64,000 nt of DNA from Prunus persica (GCF_000346465.2 NC_034012.1:12488972-12552971), one strand, 5' to 3'; shown: positions 1 to 13,600, counted from the first letter of the stretch. Program-made: numbers and translations. Notes: generated by a model not told the origin, from the letters alone.

Positions 1-343
1 ACAGTTGATGTTGAGAGAGAAACTATCTCCCAATGACCAAACTATTCAGCATCTTATTTCAATCGAAAAGTGGTTGGAGTAGCTAAAAAGTAATTGCCAA
101 TTTAAAATGTTGAATTCAAAATAGATAATGTTTTAAACCATGTTAGCTAAAATCAGGGGCGGATCCACAGAGGAGCAAGGGTGGTCAATTGACCCCTGCA
201 ACCTCTGAAATCCTCCATTAGAGCCGCCCAAATTGACCCTCGCAAGGTGCTCGATGAAATGCCCCAATGGGGCAAACTGCTGTGCTGCTGCGCAGCTGTG
301 GAGAGCTTGCGCGCATCGTTTTTTTTTGTTTGGTCGACGTCAA

Positions 344-513
344 AACGACGTCGTTTCATTTAAGTGGTTTTTTTTTTTTTTTTTTTGCGCCCTCGACGTC
401 GAAACGACGTCGTTGCACTTAAGTTTTTTTTTTTTTGCGCGCTATTCTTCAAAACGACGTCGTTTCACTTACACTTTTTTTTTTTAATAACACCTGGCCA
501 AAACGACGTCGTT
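344..513. repeat. Four copies of palindrome AACGACGTCGTT in the hAT 5' subterminal region
   Basis: The 12-bp perfect palindrome AACGACGTCGTT occurs at 344-355, 403-414, 453-464 and 502-513, separated by T-rich tracts, at near-regular spacing of 59, 50 and 49 bases. hAT transposases are known to need short subterminal repeats in addition to the terminal inverted repeats. These copies are candidates for that role, but this is inference. No copy was seen in the 3' subterminal region. Confidence 0.85.
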
Positions 514-813
514 TTGGCACAGGTTTAAAAACAAAAAACAAAACAGCAACACAGCTGCTGTGCTACCCGAAAACCCATCAGTTTCAAACCCATTTCTTCT
601 TCTCAATATCAAATTCTCTAACCTAAATTCCAACCCCAACTAAAACAACCAACCTCCAATCCAATTCAATGGTGGCTTTCCCTACCCCCTCACAAATCAG
701 TCGGTGGAGGCAGTAAAGTGGCGTCGGCGGTGGGCACTGGGCAGCAGAAAATTGAATAAGTGCCTCCAAAATTCAATTTGATTTCAAAGGTGGATTTATC
801 CCTCAAATTTGAG

Positions 814-1370
814 AGTATGTTATCCTATTTTCTTTATGCTTTAATTAATTAGTAAAGATTCTTATATGTTAGTGTTTTTTGATTAGTTATTGTTTTTTGT
901 TGTTGAGATTTTATTTTACTTTGTTAGTTTGAATAAACTAGGGCTTTTATGTTAGTTTGAATAAATTAGAGGTTTTGGTTTTGGTTAGTTAGTTTGAATA
1001 AATTAGGGTTTTATTTTTATGTTAGATTATATGATTATCTTGGTTAGTTTCAATTAATTAGGGGTTTTGATTTTGGTTAGTTAGTTTGAAAGTATGTTAT
1101 CCTATTTTCTTTATGCTTTAATTAATTAGTAAAGATTCTTATATGTTAGTGTTTTTCTTGATTAGTTGTTGTTGTTGTTTGTTGTTGAGATTTTATTTTA
1201 GTTTGTTAGTTTGAATTAACTAGGGCTTTTATGTTAGTTTGAATAAATTAGAGGTTTTGGCTAGTTAGTTTGAATAAATTATCGTTTTATTTTTATGTTA
1301 GATTATATGATTATCTTGGTTAGTTTCAATTAATTAGGGGTTTTGATTTTGGTTAGTTAGTTTGAATAAA
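814..1370. repeat. 277-bp tandem duplication in the hAT leader
   Basis: A unit starting AGTATGTTATCCTATTTTC at 814 recurs at 1091, a period of 277 bases. The copies are clearly homologous along their length with scattered substitutions and small indels. Inside each unit are shorter repeats of the type TTAGTTTGAATAAATTAG. The block lies between the subterminal palindromes and the transposase start, so it is 5' leader or intron sequence of the element. Confidence 0.85.
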
Positions 1371-1587
1371 TTAGGATTTTACTTTTATGTAAGATTATAT
1401 CTCTTGGTTAGTTTGAATAAATTAAGGGCTTCTAGTTTTGGTTAGTTTGTTTGAATAAATTAGTGTTTTATGTTAGATAATAATTGGTAAATTTGATTAG
1501 TTGTTGGATTTTATTTTGGTTAGTTTGCATAAGTTATGGCTTTTTAATATTGTTGATGTTTGATTGGTTATTTCTACCAATACAGTT

Positions 1588-3995
1588 ATGGAACGATACT
1601 TTAAGAGAAGGTTCGCATCAACTACTTCTAGTTCGGATAATGTGGGTAGTTCGAGTTCGAGAGATGTTGATATTTCTAAAGATGTGGATATTTCTAGAGA
1701 TGTGGATAGTTCAAAAGAAAGTGAGTTGCAAGATATCTTAGCTAATCTTATTGCAGACCCTGGACTTCGACCTCAAATGTTGGATTATGATCCTAACATT
1801 AGAGACGAAGTTCGAAGAGCATATCTACAAAAGGGTCCATGTCAGCCCAAGGATCACACATTTCCACAAACTGATCTTTCAGGGTATGATCGACGCTTTA
1901 ATGTCAAGTGGTTTGATGAGTTTGACTGGTTGGAGTACAGTATTAGTAAAGATGCTGCATTTTGCCTTTATTGTTATCTCTTCAAATCCAATTTCAGAAT
2001 TGGTCAAGGGTGTAGCGACGCCTTCACTGAGATGGGTTTTAGGAATTGGAAGAAGAAAGATAAAATTAGGCAACATGTTGGACCTGTTGGAAGTGTTCAT
2101 AATCAATCTAGACAGTATTGTGTGGATCTTATGAATCAAAAGCAACACATCCGAACAGCTTTGATAAAGCAATCAGAGCAAGCTCGTATTGATTATCGTA
2201 TTTGCTTGACAGCTTCTCTTGATTGTGTGAGATTTTTATTGAGGCAATGTCTTCCTTTTCGTGGGCATGATGAGAGTGACACTTCAAGCAACAAGGGGAA
2301 TTATTTAGAGCTCTTACAGTTTCTTGCTGATCATGATGAGAAAGTGAAGGCCATTGTGTTAGAAAATGCTCCCGGGAATCTCAAGTTAATAGCTCCAACA
2401 ATTCAAAAAGATCTTGTGAATGCTTGTGCCACTGAAACTATTAAGAAAATCATCAAGGATATGGATGGTGCATTCTTCTCTTTATTAGTTGATGAATCAC
2501 GTGATGTGTCAGTAAAAGAACAGATGGCGGTGGTGTTTCGTTATGTGGACAAAAGTGGGGATGTAATTGAGAGGTTTGTGGGCATTCAACATGTTAGGGA
2601 TACTACATCAAACTCACTCAAGGAGGCTATTGACATATTGTTTGCAAGAGAGGAATTGAGCATTTCCATGCTAAGAGGACAAGGATATGATGGAGCTAGT
2701 AATATGAAGGGTGAGTTCAATGGTCTTAAAACACAGATTTTGAGAGAAAATCCTTGTGCCTATTATATTCATTGTTTTGCACATCAACTTCAATTAGCTC
2801 TTGTGGCCGTGGCAAAGGGAAATGCTGATATTGCCACTTTCTTCACATCTTGCAATAGCTTGGTTAATATTGTTGGAGCATCGTGCAAGCGTCGTGACAT
2901 TCTTAGAGATCAACTACAAAAGGATGTTACGGAAGCTCTAGAAAAAGATACTTTCCAACAGGGCGAGGCTTAAATCAAGGAACTTGTCTCAAGCGTCCCG
3001 GTGATACACGTTGGAACTCACATTATGGTACATTACTTAGTATCATTTCCATGTTTAAATCTGTGGTGAAAGTGCTCAAATTTATTATTGAGGATGGCTC
3101 CACTGATAATCTAGGTGAAGCAAATAGGTCATTGCGAGAAATACAATCTTTTGAGTTTGTATTTCACCTATTTTTCATGAGATCTATATTGGGAGCCACA
3201 AATGACTTGTCACAAGCATTACAGAGGAAAGACCAAGATATTGAGAATGCAATGACTTTAGTCAAAGTTTGCAAGGACCAACTACAACACATGAGAGAGA
3301 ATGCATTTGAAGCCTTGCTTGATCAAGTATCTTCCTTTTGTGCCAAACATGATATCTTGGTTCCAAACATGGATGATGCATACGTAGCTCAATGGAGATC
3401 ACATCGGAGAGCTCCTATAATAACACACCTCCATCATTATCGTGTGGACATCTTTATTCAAATCATTGAATGGCAACTTGCGGAATTAAATCGTCGCTTT
3501 AGTGAGGTAAATACTGAGTTACTTCTTTGTTTGACATGTTTGAGTCCAGATGATTCATTCATAGCTTTTGACAAACAAAAGCTACTTCGTTTTGCTGAAT
3601 TTTATCCTCAAGATTTTAATTCCCGAGATCTCTTGGCACTTGAAGATCAACTTGAGATTTATATTACTCATATGCGTACGATGACTGATTTTTCTCAATT
3701 GAAAGGGATTGGTAGCCTTGCAAGAAAAATGGTGGAGAAAGGGTTGCATAGAACATATAATTATGTTTATTTGCTTCTCAGATTAGCCTTAACTTTACCG
3801 GTTGCAACTGCTTCTGTGGAGAGAGCATTTTCTGCTATGAATATTGTGAAAGGTCCACTTCGCAACCGAATGGGAGATCAATGGTTGAGTGATAGTTTAC
3901 TTGTTTATATTGAGAAAGATGTGTTTGCTTGTATTGATAATGAAACTATAATGCTACGTTTTCAGAATATGAAAACTCGTCGTGGACAATTGTAA
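1588..3995 (+). pseudogene. hAT transposase (TTF-type zinc finger, DUF4371, hAT dimerisation), frameshifted
   Basis: The first part runs from the ATG at 1588 (MERYFKRRF start, typical of the family) to a stop at 2973. It holds the TTF-type zinc-finger region (WFDEFDWLEYS, then AFCLYCYLF) and the RNase H-like core with LLVDESRDVS and the YIHCFAHQLQLALV block. The second part is open in another frame from about 2961, with its first ATG at 3051, and ends at 3995. It starts with the expected RPGDTRW motif and ends with the hAT dimerisation region (PVATASVERAFSAM). The family protein is continuous across this point, so an indel near 2955-2965 has shifted the frame. Apart from this break the reading frames are clean, which suggests recent loss. 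Transposases of this family cut and paste the element by binding its ends. Confidence 0.9.
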
Positions 3996-4129
3996 TGTGG
4001 TTTTTTTCTATGAATTATGAATTCTAATATTATCGTTTCATTTTTATGAGTATATTTTGTATAAATTTTTTTCACCTTTAGACATTGACCCCTGGAAGGA
4101 AATATCCTGGATCCGCCACTGGCTAAAAT

Positions 4130-5008
4130 AGGATTATAATCACAAATCATAAATTTCATTCCTGGCAATAAGATGAACAATATAGATCTCAAACTACCTT
4201 GCTACACCTCTTTACTCCAAAAAAGTCAAAATTATGAACAAAAATATAACAAAGAATCATAGGTGGAAAGAAAAAAAAGAATCACTATATCTAAATAGCT
4301 CCTGCGCATGTTGTGGTTTTTTAAGGCAATAGTATTGTTTTCTAATAATTTCATTCTCAACAGGACACCAAATAACAATGAAGGCACTCCACCACTCAAG
4401 GAAATGTTCGCCTTTTGCATAGGACGCGCAGGCAAAATTCTGTATGGTATTGGCGTTGTACACACTAATCATGTCGTCTGCCTGATTAGCGGGGAGACAT
4501 TGATGCACACGGCCAGCCATGAACGGAGGTGAAACATCATCAGAGGTACCTTCAAAAGTGACCGTAGGTTTTATCTAGTGAAATTCCACCTTGAAGAGAG
4601 GGCATAGGCCAACTCCAACTCCAACTCCTTTTTCACTAATCCTTCTGTGAAATCAGTGGCCACAGAAGACATCTAGAAAGGAACCGAGCAACTGAGTAAA
4701 TGAGATTCTGTAACGGCCACCTGAGTAAATGCCAAGAGAAAAATTTCTTAAATACTAAATCAAAATATCCTTGACTTTCTTTGTTCTAAGTAAATTACAC
4801 ACGCACCCGCATGGATTGAACCTCTGACATCACCCTACCCTTGTTTTAAAGGGGAAGGGGGGCGAGGTAACACTAGGCCCAAAGTTCATTAGCAATATCT
4901 ACGACTATCACATATTGATATATGATCTACACAAGTATATACAACACATGAGTGATTCTTTCTTCAACCAGGTTTAGAAATTTCAATACCTTCTCGAAAT
5001 GAAATCTA
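4130..5008. other. Intergenic, 3' flank of the formin gene
   Basis: No convincing gene. The small ORFs at 4232-4532 overlap on both strands and match no family I recognise. A SINE-like piece with a tRNA-type box (GGATTGAACCTCTG) lies near 4800-4880. The last part is probably the 3' UTR of the minus-strand formin. Confidence 0.5.
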
Positions 5009-8000
5009 TTAACTTTCATCATCTGAGCTAGAATTATCCATTCGCCGATCTTGGATTGCCGGGAAAAGCCGCTTATGGAGATCAGGAGAAGGAGGCTGGC
5101 GAAGATTGGAGGCAGATGGTGTTGTAGGAGGCTGACGGGGATCAGAGGAAGGTGCTTCCTTTTTTTGAACATTTGTTGACTTTTTTGGTGCCAATCTTAT
5201 CTCTTTGCATGCCTTATCTATGATTAGTAAAAAATCCCGAACAATAACAAACAATCTTAAACCCTCATCCTTCCCTGCGTTCCCATGGAAGTAGTCACCA
5301 GTGTTCTTCACCAGAGCCATGATTCTCTTTTCTTCCTCGAGGAGACCTGTGATATCAACCTCAGCATTCTGCACAAAACTCTTCAGTGTTTCATGGAACT
5401 CACTATCTTCCCCTGAATTTTTCATGTCTGAGTTCAGGAAGTCTCTGGTTTTTACGAGTGCATGACCAAGTTTAGTAACAGTTCCTGTTAAGTTTTCAGC
5501 ATCCAAAACGGATGCTTTTTTGACATTCTCAAGTTCATTGCTTAAACCTGAAACTTTCTGAAGACCAAGACTGCGAAAGTGCTCTTCGGTTTCCTGCGAA
5601 GTTTCCTCAAGGAGATCATCTGATTTGATGCTAGAGAAACTCCTGCTCTCTTTTGCTGCACGAGCAGCTCTGACACCCTCAGAGCGGATTATTTCCTGAA
5701 CAACAAAGTGCAAAAGGGTTGTCTTGCCATCTATTCCTTTTACATCAGATAATTTCAAGAGCGTGTCAAGTTTGAATGCTTGTGCACGACCACGAAATGT
5801 TCCATCATTCATGCGATTGCCAGTTTTAAGAACAGCTTCTAAAAGCTTGAGGAAAAGCCGGCTGCTTCTTAGTTCCTTACAAGCAACCTGCCATAGACAT
5901 GGATATGATTTAGATATTCTAGAGTGCAAGGTTTCAAGATACGGACCAGAAGTTACCGGCAGACAACGTCATGCACAGAAACAAAATGATAGGTTACAAC
6001 AACATGAAGCTGTGCCATTTGAATGAAAACTGGCAGACATTTTTATATATGCTGTACAAGTATATTCGTATATTTCTTCATGACACATTATCTCCATGAG
6101 TCTCCCCTATATGCAGATAGGTACCATATTTCATGGCCCATACAGGACAGTATGGTCTAGGCCAGACAAGCCTTCATCTTTCCTGATAAGACTAAGCTTA
6201 AGGTATCTAATAGAGAGTTTTGTTATGCTATTATCCTCTGCTTCCACATGTGAATCTCAGTAGCAATATTAGAAAATTGAAATTTGAAGAAACTAGTCAT
6301 TGCAAAAAGTGATGAAAACTTGAAAACTAAGCATAATGAACAAAATATTTGTCGAAATTTTCAATCTCTTAAACTATTCCAGCTAAGAGTTGGAGTAGAA
6401 GTCATGGGACATTTATCATTAAAGGCTTGTAGACAGATGAAAATGCAAGAATTGGAGTCCAAATGCCGCCAGAAATGAAACTGACCATGAGCTGCCACTC
6501 TGGGAAGTTCTTAACATAGGTGGATAGTGGCAACCACTCCCCATATTGTACATCATGGCATCATTTTTTCCTTGTTGCATCAAACTCTATTCATGCTATT
6601 TCAACTGTACATTTTCCCTTTGTCCATTGGCATTTGGCTCTTTATCGGTTCATCATCTGATGATGATTTACACAGCTGAAAAGCACTGTCTTGCGTAGGA
6701 TATCAGCATTGGATGCTAGCTTAGCATATATATGCACCAAGTTATATGTTTATAATAGCTGTATAAGCATAATTCAGGTCACTACATTGGTCTTTACCAT
6801 ACTTGCTGAACTAATAGAAGTTAACCTGAGATACCCAAAAAACTGGGTAGAAGAGTATGAGACTCAAAATCATATATGGCATGCAATTCAGAAACTTAGT
6901 CTTTACCTCTAAGGTTGCGAAGGACTCTTTCAGGGTGGTGACCTCCTCCTGAAGAGTGCACATAAAAAGTAATGCTTCCAATCGCTTAAAAGCAAATGGA
7001 ATCTCAATCAAGGCTTTTAGGAACCGCTCAGCAGGCCCAAGTTGAGAAAGTTGACCATTGAACAGTCTAAGCTTTAGTTCTTCTTCTTGTGTTGGTGCCA
7101 TCTTCAGCAAAGTTTGTAGGAATTCAGAGGGAAGCTCATTTCCTGATTCAACTAAGAAAGATTACAATATGCTTCTCATGCAAGGAAAAAAAACACATGC
7201 ACTGGATCATCTTTTATTTTAGCTTTCTTTATACGTTATTCTATTACTTAGACAAGATGTTCGCTTGAGAATTTTCAGAAAAAGTTCCAAAGTAATTACT
7301 AGGTTTTCTGAGAAACACAGAGTTTAATTAAAGTTTAGAACAATTACAAAGCTTGATTTTAAAATCACCAATACCCCTGAAATATTTCCCCATAATCAAA
7401 GTGGTCCCTGAACTTTCAATTGCATCAATGCGACCCTCAAACTTTGGTACCATGCACCAATGAGGCCCTCACATCTGATCCTTCAGCTTCTGTCCAAATT
7501 GATCACATGGAAAGCAGATGACTAAATTTTAGGGGTATTTTTCACTTATGGGTCTCAACACAGTACTTTTGAGTTTTAGTGGTTTGGTGGTTTATCTAGT
7601 TTCTGCAGTATTTTGATAACGTTATTAACTTCATTCAGTTTTATTGTTGCGTTTAGTATATTAGAATACTTGTTGATTGTGTGTGAGCACGGAAGGAGAA
7701 AGAGAAGAGAGAAAAAGGGTGACAAAGGAGGAGAGAGAAAATGCTTTTTAATCTATAATTTATGGTCTAATGCACCATTCTACTCTTGAAAGCATGCCAC
7801 TTTCAACAGAAAAACTAATGGATCAGACATCAGGGGATACATTGATGCACAGTACCTGAGTTTGACAGGCATATTGATGCAATTGACAGTTCAGAGTCCA
7901 ATTTGATTGTTGGTGGGGACATTGGTTATAAAAATCCTAAGCACAAGCACTAGGTGCATCTACCACTTGAGCTTCTCTAAGTCCTCAAACTTCATAAAAG

Positions 8001-10699
8001 GACTAAATGCAAGTTTCTTCTAGAAAAATAAAGAAAGTACACCATATATCCCTTTTTCTAATACATTTCCATTTTGACACACTGAAAAAAGAGGAAAGGA
8101 AAAATACTTGCTCTTTTCAATGCCATGGATAGAAAGAAGGAGATAAGTTACCTTCACGAATTGCATCACAGACTTCTTCTACGGTGACATTCAGTGCCCG
8201 CAAAAGAATTGATAGATTTTGTGCCTTTTTGGGATTAATAATTTGAATTAAATGGGGCGAAGGATCTTGGAATGTAGATTCTTTCTTGCGTTCATTTTTG
8301 TTTTTCTCAGCAGCATTATACCCAAACAGAGTTTCAATCATATTTTCATCAAACCTGTATAAGAATCATCATTGTATTACTATTCAGAGGCTTGTAATAT
8401 CTAATGATTCATGGATCACAAAGAAGAAAAGGAAGAAAACTGCAACTTACTGGAAAGATCCTGATTTAATCTGATGCCAAACCATTGAATGATCAGGGTT
8501 TGCTAGAACCTTATCCCAAAAAAATGGCTTCAGCTTGGTTTTAGGAGCATCACCTTCAGCATCAGATCCACCTACCTCACCAGAAGCAGCATTTGATGGA
8601 CGTTTTGGTGCAAGAGGTGGAGGTCGAGCTACCTTTGAACCAAAAGGCATCGATTGAGGTGGCCGAGGAGGAGGAACACCAATCTTTGGAGGGGGTGGGG
8701 GGGGAGGGCCAGGAGGTGGTGGAGGTGGTGGGGGAGGGCCTGCACTGCCCGAGGGTTTCAAAGTGGAAGGTGGCACTTTCAAAGTGGAAGGTGGCACAGG
8801 AGGCGGAGGAGGAGGAGGACCATTCCTGCTGGGAGGAGGCTTAAAAGAAGAAGGTGGTTCAGGAGGGAGAGGATTTGCTCTGCCAGGAGGGGCCTTTAGA
8901 GTAGGCAGTCCAGTAGGAGGCCTTCCAGGAGGAGGTGGTACCAGTCCATTGATGTTGCTGGATGTATCAAATTTGGAAGCACCTCCAGTGGATCCTGATT
9001 CTGCAGTTTAATGTAGTGAAGTATTTAAAACATCAGACTCAATGTGAAAATTACTATTTAAAAATTAGGCCTTTCTGTGATTACTTGAGTTATTACCCAA
9101 CGATTGATGGTCAAGCTTCACTTCTTTCATTGAATTTCCCAAAACGTAAGACTTGTACGAAGAACCTGAAACATTAAAACTTTCAGAGATATATAGAATT
9201 GAAATGGTTCAAACAACTAAAGATAACAGAAACAAGATATTAGAGAATTATACCACTAGAATCAGTTAAACTAAGGCTAAGGAGGGGCCTCTCATCATTT
9301 TGTCCATCTTTTTTCCCAGTCCTACAGATTTTAGTACAGCATAAAAAGAAAACTGCTGCAACAACAAGAGTCACTGATGCAGTAACAACAACAGCAATGA
9401 CAATTTTTTTACGATCATCTCGTCCTTTATCTTCCTGTACATTTAAACCGGCATCTGGCTCTGAAGCTTGCACGGTCGAATTTTTGGAAACGGAAGGAAA
9501 AAATGCTGCAGCAGGGCGCCTAGACCTAGGAGTGTGAGAAGTGGAAGGTGTTGGAGCAGCGGATGGTACTGGACTGAGTTGAGCAGATCCTGCTGCAGGG
9601 GCTGGAGAAGCTACCTCAGCAGAGCTCTGAAGCGATTCACTGCCCAAATTCCTTCTTGGAACATAAAGTCTGGGAAATAGGGACTCAATATACTTGGTAT
9701 ACCATATCTTCGAGGCACCCTCTTCTCCAGAGACACGGGATAGGAGACCATGCCTTCTTAAACAATCTGAAAGAGTTTGTTTCACCTCAGGATGCAGGAC
9801 ACTAATAAGCTTCTGAAATCTTTCTTTTCCCGATGACTGTCTTTTTGAACTAATTTCATCTGTGCCACCAGATGTTTCCTCTTCTAACCATAAGTGAAGA
9901 TGTTCAATAGCTTCTGTCAAATGGACCAAATCCACCTGGCAACTTATCCATAACAGCTGTGCCTACAGCCCACAGAATTTACAAATTTTAATGTCTACTT
10001 TTGCAAAAACAAGCATATAACAGAGTTGATGAAGAATAAGAAACTTCATTGGTGAAAAGTGAAAGCTCAAATACATCAAAATATCATTTCTCATATAATT
10101 TTTTTCAATTCTGTTTTGGCCTTTTTTATCTTCAATAGATATACAACTTTGTTAGACTTATCAAGATATCACTTTGTCAAATACTACTTCTGGTTTTCAA
10201 ATAAGTTGTGCACAAACATTTTAGTAAAATTAACAAAATCAAAATCTATTTCAGTACAAGAATACTTCATAAGCTCCAAACATACTTTCACGAACTAAAA
10301 AGCTTTAGATTATTTATCTAATTTTCGGATCTACTGTTCGGTCCAGATATATGACATGATGCTATTGAAATAAGAGCAGAGAGGCGTACTACAGAAATCC
10401 CTATATAAGATATGGTTTTGATACAAATTTAAAACGAATAACATTAATATGAACAAATTTATCATATAAGATATAACACTCATATGATAAGGTATCTTAC
10501 TGAAACAAAAAGATGTTATATAGTCTCTTACCATGTCCCCATCAATCTTTCCAGTTGCTGGATCAACAAGTTGACTGAGAAACACTTCCTCTGTGATTTT
10601 CCTCTCCTCTGAGCTTATTGATGTTGAAGCACATAGCAGAATAACCAAAACAATGAAACAGCTTGTCCTCATAAGACCTATTTGTTGTTGAATTGTCAT
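5009..10699 (-). CDS. FH5: Class I formin, FH5-like
   Basis: Formins nucleate and elongate actin filaments. Class I plant formins are anchored in membranes. Seven exons join in frame: 10699-10532, 9962-9254, 9165-9097, 9000-8451, 8354-8152, 7142-6907 and 5887-5009, giving 937 residues. In order: a signal peptide ([16 protein letters not shown]), an extracellular Ser/Pro-rich region, a transmembrane helix at about 243-265, an FH1 proline-rich segment in exon 4, and an FH2 domain from [10 protein letters not shown] onward with [23 protein letters not shown] and the [13 protein letters not shown] block. An in-frame TAA lies 9 bases upstream of the chosen ATG; a second ATG nine codons in could also serve. 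Arabidopsis FH5 acts in endosperm cytokinesis and tip growth. Assignment to FH5 rests partly on gene order, since Hsp21.7 is the next gene. Confidence 0.92.
7360..7935. mobile_element. Foldback MITE in a formin intron
   Basis: The left arm (about 7360-7510, with CCCTGAACTTTCAATTGCAT) is the diverged inverted complement of the right arm (about 7800-7935). Arms of roughly 120 bases surround a unique centre. It lies in the intron between exons 7142 and 8152 on the minus strand, so it should be removed by splicing. I saw no clear target duplication, and arm divergence suggests an old insertion. Confidence 0.65.
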
Positions 10700-13600
10700 T
10701 CCAAACGTTTAATATCCTTCTCATTTCATCAATGCCTAAACCTCTCATAACCAAAACCCTAGAACAGCTTCATCACGCAAAACCACACAAAAGCTTCCAA
10801 CTTTCACGATTTGGCACCAACCCAATTCAATTTCCTTAAGAAAACACCTATTATATCCCAATTTCCACCATATATAAGAAAATCTTCACATACCCACGGA
10901 AGTTTTTCTGATGAGAAGTTGAACTCTGAATACAACAGAAAGAATTGAAGAAAACCCAGAAGTTTTCTTCCCCAAAGCTGCCAACCAAATCACCTGCAAC
11001 ACCACAAAGAAACCAACCAAAGAGAGCTCGTATGGAGCTCAAGCAAGCCGTGAAATTTCCAAATGGCAAATGAGAATGCGAAAAATCAAAAGGCTCCTCG
11101 TGTGAAACCTTTTAATGTGTCTTCGATTCTAACCAGATCCACCCAATGTGCTTAAGAAATGTCAGCTGTTAAATTTGTATACAAAACATTAGCGGTATTG
11201 ACCGGAACATGTCGAAAAGGTGAAATTTTTCTTCAGAACGTTTCGTCTCAAAGCCGTCAAGGGAATGACTATGTTTCCTGCCTCTTTCCTTTTGGTTTTT
11301 TTTTTTTTTTTTTAACTCTATTAAAAAAAAAAATTTAATCTCGTATTATTATTATTTTTTAAAACTCCCACTTGTACCCAGTATGTTGTTTGTGTCCTAA
11401 TGGAATATTTGCAACACAAAACAGATGTGAGATGTTGGCTAATCATTGTTTTATCCACTAAATTACACTACAACGGTAACATGCTAATTTTATTTCATAA
11501 ATTTTTTTTTCTTTTTCTTGTACAAAGAAAATTCAAACGCTTTTGGTGACTATAAATGAAAATCATCTTTATTCCAAAACTATTCTATAAGTGAGATCTG
11601 AATGAAACCTATATAAAATCAACACCAATTAGAGAATATAAATACTTTTATTCTTATTTTCTTAGTCTTTTCTTCTATAGGAACTAACAAATTATAAGCA
11701 GATTGAAATTAATTTGAAAGAACCAAAGATACGATGTGCTCAATTGACCAATTTAAATTTGAAAAAAAACCCAAGTCGATATGACCAGACTCCGATCCCT
11801 CCATCGAAGCCAAAAATCGAAGAGAAAAAGAGGATAAGACCTTAAAGTCGATCCACGATATAGGAGTACTCGGGCGGGGAGCTGCACCTAAACTAACTAT
11901 TACTTAGGCTAATAATTTTTATTTCCGGAGAAAATAATCAAGTTTCAATAATGTACTAATACAAATGTAGTAAATATTTAAAAGGAAAATGAAATGTGCA
12001 CTATAAATATGATTTCTTGCTGAGGAAGGAGGAGTGTAGGATGCAATTTTTAAATGCAAATAACAATTATTTCAAAAACAAAAACTTGAAATCTAACTAT
12101 GATAATATAAGAGGATCAGAAATGTATCTCAAAGACAAACCTTTCTTTTCCGTTCTTGTTGCGTTATCCAATCACCTACGCGCATTTGATCTTCATCTTT
12201 CTTTTCATCACTCAGTTGTCTAAGTCACCGACGTTGTGATCATTGTAGGAGAGAATAGACGTTTACAGTAAGTTTTGAGGAAGAATAATGCTAGGTCACA
12301 TGATTCTTGATGCGTGTGGAACATTTTTTTTACTGTTGATGTTTGTAGAACATTTTTTTTACTGTTGATGCGTATATATATTTTTTTAATCGTTGATATA
12401 TGTAGGGTATTCTTGACCGTCCATGCATGTGTGCTGGGGCAGCTCTTTGAGTTGTCTCCCTTTTCTTTGTTGCTTCAAATTATATTTGTTTACAATTTTG
12501 TGAAAGAAAAAAGAAATGGAATGTGTCGTTGTTCTGAATCTGAAGCATGACCAAAAGTTTGGACAACGTGTTGTGAATAACTGTCGAGAAGGCCAAGAAG
12601 TCTGGCAGCAGGGCAGCCATTGACCCTTTCTTTCAATTTAACTTGTTGCCAATTCTTTACGTTAAGCTGCCGACTTCCATATTCGTTCTTCTATTTTTCT
12701 TCTTCGTATTTTATATATGCATGTTTACGATTTTCTTTCTATCTTTTTTCTTCTTCTTCTTCTTTCTGGAAGAGAAACACACTCCTGGAAGCAAAAGAAT
12801 GAGCATGTTGTAATGTCACGACTCACGCTTAAGCTAGAGTCTCGCCAAAGTCATTTTCAGCGACTCGAATTAGCATTTCTCTTGTTATTAAGTGATTTAT
12901 TTACTTCATTTTTCATTTCTAACTATTAAAAGGATTCAACAGATAAATTACTTCGTTCCACTTGCTGAATTTTATGTTCCAAGAGGACAATAATTGCCTT
13001 ATCGTAGATGGGATGAACCACAATTACTAGGTCACTTACTCTAGCATTGGCAGCACATGATTAGCCCTGAACTTTCAAGATAACTGCACCTATATAGAAA
13101 AGCTGCCCTTTTCTGGCTGTGCCCCACTATCCAAAGTCCCTCCAGAATTTTCACTGGTTGGAAATTCAGCATCAATCATGAAGATACTAATCCTGCTTTA
13201 GGAAAAAGTAGCTCTGCCAGATGCCAATACCATTTGCTGTAGCCTGCACTGCACAAAAGCTTCATTGTAATAAGTAGTCAAAAACTTAATGCCATAGTTG
13301 AAAAGAAAGATATAAAAAGACTCTGCATAGTATGGGGAGGAGGGGCAACATGGCAAGAGAAGAGGCACCCAACTCATGTAAGTATGTGACAAATATTCCT
13401 TTCACACAGCCTTTTGTGAATATATAAAAATTTATCTCAAAAGCAAAAGCACAAATTCACTACTGTACTTTGACAGCATATAGAAAAGGTTAATTGCACC
13501 AAAACTCCATCATTGATCAAAGAAGTGCTTTTCCAGAAAAATTACTCTTGCTTCAAATGAACTGACCTGAAAAGGAAGTGTCTGACTGAGCTAGTTTAAA

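Larger units (their letters stand above)
154..4121 (+). mobile_element. hAT-superfamily DNA transposon, structurally complete with 8-bp TSD
   Basis: The left end begins CAGGGGCGGATCCA and the right end, read inverted, begins CAGTGGCGGATCCA. These are 14-bp terminal inverted repeats with one mismatch. The 8 bases GCTAAAAT lie directly outside both ends (146-153 and 4122-4129) as a perfect target-site duplication, which is diagnostic of hAT. Inside are a long non-coding 5' leader (154-1587), a transposase of the TTF-type/ZMYM1-like plant family in two frames, and about 125 bases of 3' sequence. The perfect duplication argues for a fairly recent insertion. The broken transposase means that this copy could move only if another copy supplied the enzyme. 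Confidence 0.93.

Noticed and set aside
4232..4532. Overlapping ORFs with WWSAFIVIWCPVENEI on the minus strand
   Set aside because: No start context, domain or homologue that I recognise, and open on both strands.
8593..9011. Gly/Arg-rich plus-strand ORFs
   Set aside because: They are the antisense of the formin FH1 polyproline exon.
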